DNA of 64,000 nucleotides from Kangiella profundi (GTDB lineage Bacteria; Pseudomonadota; Gammaproteobacteria; Enterobacterales; Kangiellaceae). The DNA is taken from positions 1,302,001 to 1,366,000 of the forward strand of contig NZ_CP025120.1 of NCBI RefSeq assembly GCF_002838765.1, written 5' to 3'. Within the stretch, counting starts at the first letter, position 1. Each line of letters opens with the position of its first letter. The translations under genes were made by a program, and so were the position numbers. The notes under the pieces were generated by a model that was not told the DNA's origin, made no database searches, and worked only from the letters and a program-made list of their open reading frames with translations. Positions 58,141-64,000 of the stretch are shown here, piece by piece.

Positions 58141-59736
58141 ATGAGCTCGGAATGGCTTAACTTTTTTGCAGGCGTAGGTATTTTCCTATGGGGAATGTCG
58201 CTTATTGAATCAAGCCTGGCCAAACTAGCTTCCGGCAAGCTTAACTATTACCTTACTTCCTGGACAAAAACATCAATCTCCGCTGTAGCAACTGGTGCTG
58301 TATGTACCGCCGTTGTGCAAAGCAGCTCATTAGTCACCATAATTGTATTAGCACTTGCCAGTTCTAAGCTACTCAATCTAAAGCAGGCGGTTGGTGTTAT
58401 ATTCGGTGCGAACCTGGGTACTACGGCCACCGGTTGGCTGGTCACCTATCTTGGTTTTAAGTTCAGTCTGGGTGACTTTGCCATTTATTTTATTGGCTTC
58501 GCAGCGCTATTGAGAGTTTTCTTTGCAAAGAATACTAATCAAGTTGCTTTTTATACGCTGTTCATCAGTATTGGTCTGATTCTTTTCAGTTTAGATTTAA
58601 TTAAATCCGGTACCATTGCGTTAAGCCACAACTTTGATATCACTAACCTACAAAGCCAGTCACCGTTCATATTCGTAGCTGTTGGTATTTTGTTAGCAAC
58701 ACTAGTTCAATCCAGCTCAGCTGTCATGATGATGAATTTAAGTGCTGCACACGCAGGGTTAATTAGTGTTGAACACGCATTTGCTATTGTAGTTGGTGCA
58801 GATATTGGGACAACGAGCACAGCAATTTTAGGCAGCATAAAAGGCGCTAAAATCAAGAAACAACTGGCATTGGCCCATGTTGTCTTTAATCTGACCAACG
58901 CAATTGTTGCTGTATTTTTAATACTACCTTTCATCAAAACAATCTTTGAGTTTCTAAATATCACTGATGTTTTGATTAGCATTGTAGCTTTCCACAGTAT
59001 CATCAATCTGATTGGGATACTGGTTTACCTGACACTATTTAATTACTTTGTAAACTTCCTATCATTACGCTTTTCTGACAGTCTCAGCCCAATTGAAAGT
59101 AGACTGTCGTTGATCCCGGTTAACATGCCTCCGGTTGCCATCGAACATTTTCGTTCTGAAACCATTGCCTTCATGAACAAAGTGAGTCAGTTTAACCAGA
59201 AATGTCTATCAATAGATTACATCAATCCTGAACACTATTTTGAGCTAAAAAAAATGGAAGGCCTATTTATTAAGCTGTCTCGTCAATTATCAGAGCGACC
59301 ATTGACTCAGGAACAAACACAGGTAATTTATAATCTTCTGGCAGCGATTAGGGACGGTATCTATTCGGCAAAGCTTCTGAAAGATCTTCTGGCAGATCTG
59401 GAGCAGCCAGATTTATCCGAGTCATATCATGACAAAACAATGTTCCCTATTTTTAATCAATCAAAGGCTTTCTATGAAGACTCCAGGCATCTATTCGATC
59501 AGAAAGTTGAGTTAAGTTTTAAAGACTTCAGTAAGAGTTGGTACGAAAAGCTTTACCACGAATTCAAAACCAGTGAAGCAAATCTCTTATCCTCACAAAT
59601 AAGCCAGAACATTTCTGTGGATATCATTTCGACATTATTAAACTTAAACAAATCACTCTATAAATCCTGCAAATATTACATGCAGGCTTTAGAATTAATT
59701 GATAAAACGATAAAGGAAACCAACCATGAAAATTAA
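58141..59736 (+). CDS. Na+/phosphate cotransporter family protein with PhoU-like C-terminus
   Basis: A 531-residue protein starting at ATG 58141. Residues about 1-310 form the Na/Pi cotransporter fold with two inverted repeats, each with a QSSS motif (VVQSSSLVTI, 60-69, and LVQSSSAVMM near 190). The C-terminal 200 residues are helical and PhoU-like. It imports phosphate with Na+. Sitting between the phosphorylase/Prs pair and the beta-CASP gene, it may supply phosphate for phosphorolysis. It overlaps the next gene by 11 bases. Confidence 0.85.
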   Translation: MSSEWLNFFAGVGIFLWGMSLIESSLAKLASGKLNYYLTSWTKTSISAVATGAVCTAVVQSSSLVTIIVLALASSKLLNLKQAVGVIFGANLGTTATGWLVTYLGFKFSLGDFAIYFIGFAALLRVFFAKNTNQVAFYTLFISIGLILFSLDLIKSGTIALSHNFDITNLQSQSPFIFVAVGILLATLVQSSSAVMMMNLSAAHAGLISVEHAFAIVVGADIGTTSTAILGSIKGAKIKKQLALAHVVFNLTNAIVAVFLILPFIKTIFEFLNITDVLISIVAFHSIINLIGILVYLTLFNYFVNFLSLRFSDSLSPIESRLSLIPVNMPPVAIEHFRSETIAFMNKVSQFNQKCLSIDYINPEHYFELKKMEGLFIKLSRQLSERPLTQEQTQVIYNLLAAIRDGIYSAKLLKDLLADLEQPDLSESYHDKTMFPIFNQSKAFYEDSRHLFDQKVELSFKDFSKSWYEKLYHEFKTSEANLLSSQISQNISVDIISTLLNLNKSLYKSCKYYMQALELIDKTIKETNHEN

Positions 59737-61114
59737 AGTCCATGGTGCAGCGGAAGAAGTCACCGGTTCCTGCATACAGATTACCACTGAACACAGCAAT
59801 ATCATCATTGATTGCGGTCTTATCCAAGGGGCTCCTAAAAAAGAGGAGCGTAACCGCGCGCCCTTCCCTTTTTCTCTGCGTGAACTTGATGCTGTTATCC
59901 TGACTCATGCTCACATTGATCATAGTGGCCGGTTACCGGTACTGGTTAGCCAGGGTTATCAAGGGCCTATTCATACTCATGAAGCCAATGCTGATTTGCT
60001 GGATATTCTGTTAATGGATAGTGCATTCCTTCAGGAAAAAGAAGCTGAATGGTCCAATACAAAACGTAGCCGCAAAGGGCTTAAATTACTTGACCCACTT
60101 TATACGCAGGATGATGTGCCGCCTGTTCTTTCTCTCTTGAACCTGCATCCTTATAAACAACCAATCGAGATTACAGAAGATATAACTATGGTTCTGCATA
60201 ATGCAGGACACATTCTTGGATCATCGCATGTGGAGCTATTAGTTAAAGAAAATAGCCACACTAAACGTATCATTCTAAGTGGTGATATTGGTAACCCTGG
60301 TTCACCAATCCAGGAAGACTCAAATATCTATGGTAAAGCTGATTTGGTCATCATGGAGTCAACCTATGGTAACCGAAACCACCAAAGCTGGGATGACTCA
60401 ATTATTGAATTAAAAACTGCACTCGACGAGGCCCGCCAGCATGGAGGCAACGTTTTGATACCCTCCTTTGCCGTCGGTAGAACACAGGTACTGCTGTATT
60501 ACTTTGCTAAGTACTATAACGAGTGGCGTCTGAGCGATTGGGATATTTACCTCGATTCACCAATGGCAATCAAAGTGACGAATACTTATGGAAAGTATTG
60601 GCAACTCTATAAAAAAGAAAGCCAATATCTTTGGTCAGGCGAGACCTTGCATCAAAAGCTACCCAACTTAAAATTTACACCTGATACCGAGCAGTCAATT
60701 GAACTGAATAGTATTCACAAGGGTGCCATAATCATTGCAGGTAGCGGTATGATGAATGGTGGGCGTATTAAGCAACACCTAAAGCATAATATTTGGAGGC
60801 CTCAATGTTCTCTGATTGTTGCAGGTTTCCAACCTGAAGGAACTCTGGGTAATCGAATCGTAGAAGGTGCACCATACATAAAATTATGGGGTGAGACCGT
60901 TAAAGTAGCAGCCAAAGTGCACACCATCGGTGGCTTCTCAGCTCACGCCGGGCAAAAAGATCTACTGAAGTGGTATCAGAAGTTTGAGAACTCTCCTCGC
61001 CTGGTGCTTGTGCACGGTGCTCAAACCACCATTCAAGAATTCCATGACTTCATGACACAAAATGTTGATAGCGAAATAACTATCGCTAAGCAGGGAGAAG
61101 TAATTAGAGTCTAG
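59726..61114 (+). CDS. Beta-CASP metallo-beta-lactamase-fold hydrolase (copy 2)
   Basis: A 462-residue relative of the 2201 protein. THAHIDHSG (60-68), GDIGNPG, ESTYGNRNH, PSFAVGRTQ, the beta-CASP motif IAGSGMMNGGR and GGFSAHAG are present, so all metal ligands are kept. RNA-processing exo/endonuclease family. It ends the module-2 operon; its TAG shares CTAG with the stop of the convergent methyltransferase gene. Confidence 0.88.
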   Translation: MKIKVHGAAEEVTGSCIQITTEHSNIIIDCGLIQGAPKKEERNRAPFPFSLRELDAVILTHAHIDHSGRLPVLVSQGYQGPIHTHEANADLLDILLMDSAFLQEKEAEWSNTKRSRKGLKLLDPLYTQDDVPPVLSLLNLHPYKQPIEITEDITMVLHNAGHILGSSHVELLVKENSHTKRIILSGDIGNPGSPIQEDSNIYGKADLVIMESTYGNRNHQSWDDSIIELKTALDEARQHGGNVLIPSFAVGRTQVLLYYFAKYYNEWRLSDWDIYLDSPMAIKVTNTYGKYWQLYKKESQYLWSGETLHQKLPNLKFTPDTEQSIELNSIHKGAIIIAGSGMMNGGRIKQHLKHNIWRPQCSLIVAGFQPEGTLGNRIVEGAPYIKLWGETVKVAAKVHTIGGFSAHAGQKDLLKWYQKFENSPRLVLVHGAQTTIQEFHDFMTQNVDSEITIAKQGEVIRV

Positions 61115-61896
61115 ATTAATTTTTGTTTGACTAATAACCAGCTAGCTCGAGCAACTTCATTGTCTTTGTAATTTTGCAGATGTTGGTTACGATGCTCAAT
61201 AAATTGTTCGAGTTCTCTTTTAATTTCTGGTTGTCTGGTTTTTAGTTCATTCACTCGGGTGTTTAAACGTATGGTATCTCGCTGATATATATCGATTAAA
61301 ACCTTCTGATCCCAGATAACCTTGCGAGCAGTCGTTAATTTGGATTCCGCTATGACATCATCCATATTCTTGGTTAATTCAAGTCCACTACCGATGTTAA
61401 AACTGTGACTTTTATAGTCGCTCTCAACCAAAATAAATCCATCATCCTTGATATGCTGAGATAGGATATCCAAGGACTCTACTCTGTCACCTAACACATT
61501 GGTGCAGGCTGGAAACACAATGACATCAAAAAGCTCAGTGTTGCGATCGAGAAAAGTAGAAATATCTTCACGAACAAATTCTACCTGCCCTCTGAGTCTT
61601 TGACTAAAGGCATCCATGGTAGCCTGTTGTACAAAATCGCTGACCACTTCAACACCAATGCCACGCCAGTTAAAATGTTTTGCGAGTGTCATAAGAGTTG
61701 CGCCTTTACCGCAACAGAGATCGAGAACACGTTTATCAGGAGCCGTTTTTTGTTGTTCATCTATGAGCTCTATCATATAGCCAGTATTACTACCGAGCTC
61801 TTTAAAGTCCTGATAAAGAAAAGGAAGGAAATCAACCAGCCGATGGCTGCTTAATTCTAAGGATTGTTTTACGGATTCAACTTCTTGAAAATTCAT
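61111..61896 (-). CDS. Class I SAM-dependent methyltransferase
   Basis: About 261 residues. ATG 61896 (MNFQEVES) is preceded by AAGGAG at ideal spacing, so it is chosen over 61932. Motif I is VLDLCCGKGATLMTL, followed by a Rossmann fold with VEVVSDFVQQA and DVIVFPACTN; the C-terminal 90 residues are helical. Substrate unknown. Convergent with module 2. Confidence 0.8.
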   Translation of the reverse strand: MNFQEVESVKQSLELSSHRLVDFLPFLYQDFKELGSNTGYMIELIDEQQKTAPDKRVLDLCCGKGATLMTLAKHFNWRGIGVEVVSDFVQQATMDAFSQRLRGQVEFVREDISTFLDRNTELFDVIVFPACTNVLGDRVESLDILSQHIKDDGFILVESDYKSHSFNIGSGLELTKNMDDVIAESKLTTARKVIWDQKVLIDIYQRDTIRLNTRVNELKTRQPEIKRELEQFIEHRNQHLQNYKDNEVARASWLLVKQKLI

Positions 61897-62012
61897 AGCT
61901 GACTCCTTATTTGAAATTAGGTACGAGCGCATAACCTATCGCGTATTAGGCTCGCACCTTCTTTGTACTACATTTTCAATGAGTTAGCTAGTACTCTTAA
62001 CCCATTCTTTGA

Positions 62013-63446
62013 CTATTTTATGCACAAATACTTGATGTCTAGATAGTCACTGATACCGTATTTTGAGCCTTCACGCCCCATTCCGGACTCTTTAACGCCA
62101 CCAAATGGCGCCATATGATTGGAGATGATGCCTTCATTAAAACCAATCATGCCTGATTCTATTTGCTCACTCAGGCGTTTGATCCGATGGCGATCATCGG
62201 TATAGACATAGGCAGCTAAACCAGCTTTAGTGGCATTTGCCTGCTCAACAACAGACTCTTCATTGCTGAATGGGATTAATGACAGAACGGGGCCAAAGAT
62301 CTCTTCGCAGGCAATATCCATATCGAAACTGACGTCGGTTAATATAGTCGGCTCGTAAATTTGATTGTGTTTGTCAGAGACATTCCCTCCCACAATAACT
62401 TTTGCACCCTTATCCTTGGCTGACTGTACCAAGCGTTTAACCTTATCAATTCCGGCCTGATTAATAAGTGGCGTTATAGAAACATCATCTTCAAGCCCTG
62501 AACCAGTTTTCATCGACTCCACTTTATTTGTCAGCTTCTCGACAATTTCCTGGTAAATTGTTTCATGGATAAAAACTCGATTAGCGCAAACACAGGTTTG
62601 TCCTGAGTTTCTGAACTTACTAGCCATAATGCCTTCGACTGCGTCATCAATATCTACATCATCAAATACAATAAATGGCGCATTGCCGCCCAGCTCCATA
62701 GTGACTCGTTGAACGTTTTCAGCTGCCTGGCTCATAAGTATCTTGCCCACTTTGGTGGATCCAGTGAAAGAAATCTTGCGAACCTTAGAGCTGGAAGTTA
62801 TAGCTTCGCCAATTACACTAGCTTCACTGGTTGGAACCAAGTTAATAACGCCCTTTGGAATCCCAGCCTGTAGCGATAGTTCTGCCATCGCCAATGCAGA
62901 TAATGGGGTTTCGGCAGCTGGCTTAATGACAACGGTACAGCCTGCGGCAAGAGCTGGTGCTACTTTACGGGCAATCATTGCCTGTGGGAAGTTCCAAGGT
63001 GTAATAATACCGACTACGCCAACCGGCTGTTTTATGACATGAATCTGTTTTTGGCCATCAGGGGAAGGAATAATATCGCCATCGATACGAAGCGCTTCTT
63101 CGGCGAACCACTTAATATAGTTAGCACCGTACTGAATCTCACCTTTAGCTTCTTTAAGAGGCTTGCCCTGCTCTGTAGTCAGAATTTCGGCAAGGTCATC
63201 AAGATTCTCAATGATCAAATCATACCAGGCCAATAGCTTATCAGAACGTTCCTGCGCGGTGGTTTTACTCCATGTTTGAAAAGCGTTGTGGGCAGCTTCA
63301 ATCGCCTGATTTGCTTCTTCTTCCCCGCAGTCCGAAACTTCAACGATCAGTTCCTGCGAAAAAGGATCATCAACACGAAATCGCTTATTGGTTTTAACCC
63401 ATTCGCCGTTAATAAAGGCGCGAGATTTGACTAATGATTCGTTCAT
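62013..63446 (-). CDS. gabD: NAD(P)-dependent succinate-semialdehyde dehydrogenase family
   Basis: An aldehyde dehydrogenase of 477 residues from ATG 63446 (GGAG upstream; the longer frame to 63482 runs through a terminator hairpin). Catalytic Glu is in TMELGGNAPFIVFDD, catalytic Cys in NSGQTCVCANRVF, and the Asn/Gly motifs ITPWNFPQ and FTGSTKVGK bind cofactor. The closest family is GabD, oxidising succinate semialdehyde to succinate. It may also act on related aldehydes. Confidence 0.86.
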   Translation of the reverse strand: MNESLVKSRAFINGEWVKTNKRFRVDDPFSQELIVEVSDCGEEEANQAIEAAHNAFQTWSKTTAQERSDKLLAWYDLIIENLDDLAEILTTEQGKPLKEAKGEIQYGANYIKWFAEEALRIDGDIIPSPDGQKQIHVIKQPVGVVGIITPWNFPQAMIARKVAPALAAGCTVVIKPAAETPLSALAMAELSLQAGIPKGVINLVPTSEASVIGEAITSSSKVRKISFTGSTKVGKILMSQAAENVQRVTMELGGNAPFIVFDDVDIDDAVEGIMASKFRNSGQTCVCANRVFIHETIYQEIVEKLTNKVESMKTGSGLEDDVSITPLINQAGIDKVKRLVQSAKDKGAKVIVGGNVSDKHNQIYEPTILTDVSFDMDIACEEIFGPVLSLIPFSNEESVVEQANATKAGLAAYVYTDDRHRIKRLSEQIESGMIGFNEGIISNHMAPFGGVKESGMGREGSKYGISDYLDIKYLCIK

Positions 63447-63454
63447 AAGACTCC

Positions 63455-63482
63455 AAAAAAAAATGGCTCCATCTGGAGCCAT
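63455..63482 (-). terminator. Rho-independent terminator between argS and gabD
   Basis: On the minus strand ATGGCTCC-AGAT-GGAGCCAT is followed by a run of nine T (plus-strand A run 63455-63463). It should end the argS transcript, just before the gabD ribosome site. Confidence 0.85.
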
Positions 63483-63569
63483 CTTAACGAAGCTTATTGA
63501 TTAATCAAAGTTTCACTACGTAACAGCGTGAAGAATTCGAGGTTTATACCTTAAGAGTTGAAAATAAAG

Positions 63570-64000
63570 TTACATACGTTCCAGAGTTTCGATGCCCAAT
63601 AACTCTAGGCCCATTTCAAGTTGTGCCAAACAAATTTGACTCAAACGTAATAAGCTAGCCTGACGTGCTTTGTCAGGTTCATTCATTATGTGCTGCTTCT
63701 GATAGAAAGAACTGAACTGTTGCGCAAGGTTATAAAGATGCTCACAAAGATAATGCGGTGCACGCTTATCGACGGTTTTATCAAGAGCAGAAGGAAAGTC
63801 CAAAAGACCAAAGGTTAAATCCAATTCATTATCCGTGGTTGGCATTAAATCACCCGGTTTTGCACCAGCCTCTTCAGCCTTACGTAAGATTGACTTAATC
63901 CGAGCAACCTGCATCAACAAGTATGGACCTGTCTTGCCTTCAAATTCACTGAATTTTTCCAAATCAAAAATATAGTCTTTGATACGGTAATTTCTTAGAT
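63570..64000 (-). CDS. argS: Arginyl-tRNA synthetase, C-terminal part (5' end beyond window)
   Basis: The frame is open to the window end and starts upstream of it; the TTG at 63962 is not the real start. It reads YRIKDYIFDLEKFSEFEGKT, then GPYLLMQVARIKSILRKA, then the DALR anticodon-binding domain to LGIETLERM. This matches the ArgS end. A housekeeping gene of the chromosome, which supports a chromosomal location of the right end of the window. Confidence 0.93.
   Translation of the reverse strand, partial: LRNYRIKDYIFDLEKFSEFEGKTGPYLLMQVARIKSILRKAEEAGAKPGDLMPTTDNELDLTFGLLDFPSALDKTVDKRAPHYLCEHLYNLAQQFSSFYQKQHIMNEPDKARQASLLRLSQICLAQLEMGLELLGIETLERM

Overview
The window reads as a gammaproteobacterial chromosome carrying a large composite accessory region. 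The right-hand part (about 44-64 kb) looks like backbone: a BCCT transporter, a ThiF/MoeB-type enzyme, an NhaD-type Na+/H+ antiporter, succinate-semialdehyde dehydrogenase and arginyl-tRNA synthetase, at moderate GC. The Na+ antiporter and compatible-solute type transporter suggest a salt-exposed organism. A Kangiella-like host is only a guess from gene content.

Layout. (1) 1-11.5 kb: a tightly packed operon with an AMP/thymidine phosphorylase, a PRPP-synthetase homologue, a beta-CASP metallo-beta-lactamase protein, two small proteins, acetate kinase, phosphoketolase, an APC permease, an orphan Rieske protein with a frameshifted end, and a ClsB-like phospholipase D enzyme. (2) 12.3-17.7 kb: a Tn4651-like Tn3-family core (tnpA with an amber stop near its start, divergent tnpS and tnpT with dyads between them). 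(3) 17.8-26 kb: CzcCBA-type heavy-metal efflux and two cation-diffusion-facilitator proteins. (4) 26-29.4 kb: decay products (symporter pseudogene, truncated membrane gene, glucan-phosphorylase 3' end, periplasmic pseudogene) around one intact EamA exporter. (5) 29.5-35.9 kb: copper resistance, with a multicopper oxidase, CopB, accessory proteins and divergent copRS. (6) 35.9-40.7 kb: a vestigial mer locus, then a second broken Tn3 transposase interrupted by an intact GC-rich merRTPCA operon. (7) 41-43.8 kb: a very AT-rich cassette with an FRG-domain gene and two membrane-protein genes, bounded by a 12-bp direct repeat. (8) 44-54 kb: porin plus BCCT transporter, MoeB/ThiF, NhaD, copper P-type ATPase with a cupredoxin, and an arsR-arsC-ACR3 operon, with REP-like repeats. 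(9) 54.6-61.1 kb: a second, divergent phosphorylase / PRPP synthetase / beta-CASP operon with an Na/Pi transporter and an EEP-family protein, preceded by an FNR/Anr-type box. (10) 61.1-64 kb: methyltransferase, gabD-type dehydrogenase, argS (cut by the window end).

The most interesting system is the paired nucleotide-phosphorolysis module. Copy 1 holds enzymes that could turn the ribose of AMP into acetyl phosphate and then acetate plus ATP (phosphorylase, PRPP-synthetase homologue, phosphoketolase, acetate kinase). Copy 2 couples the same core to a phosphate importer and appears to be oxygen-regulated. The pathway is inferred from neighbourhood and families, not shown. The metal resistance genes (Zn/Co/Cd type, Cu, Hg, As) form the second theme, with clear layers of transposon insertion and decay.
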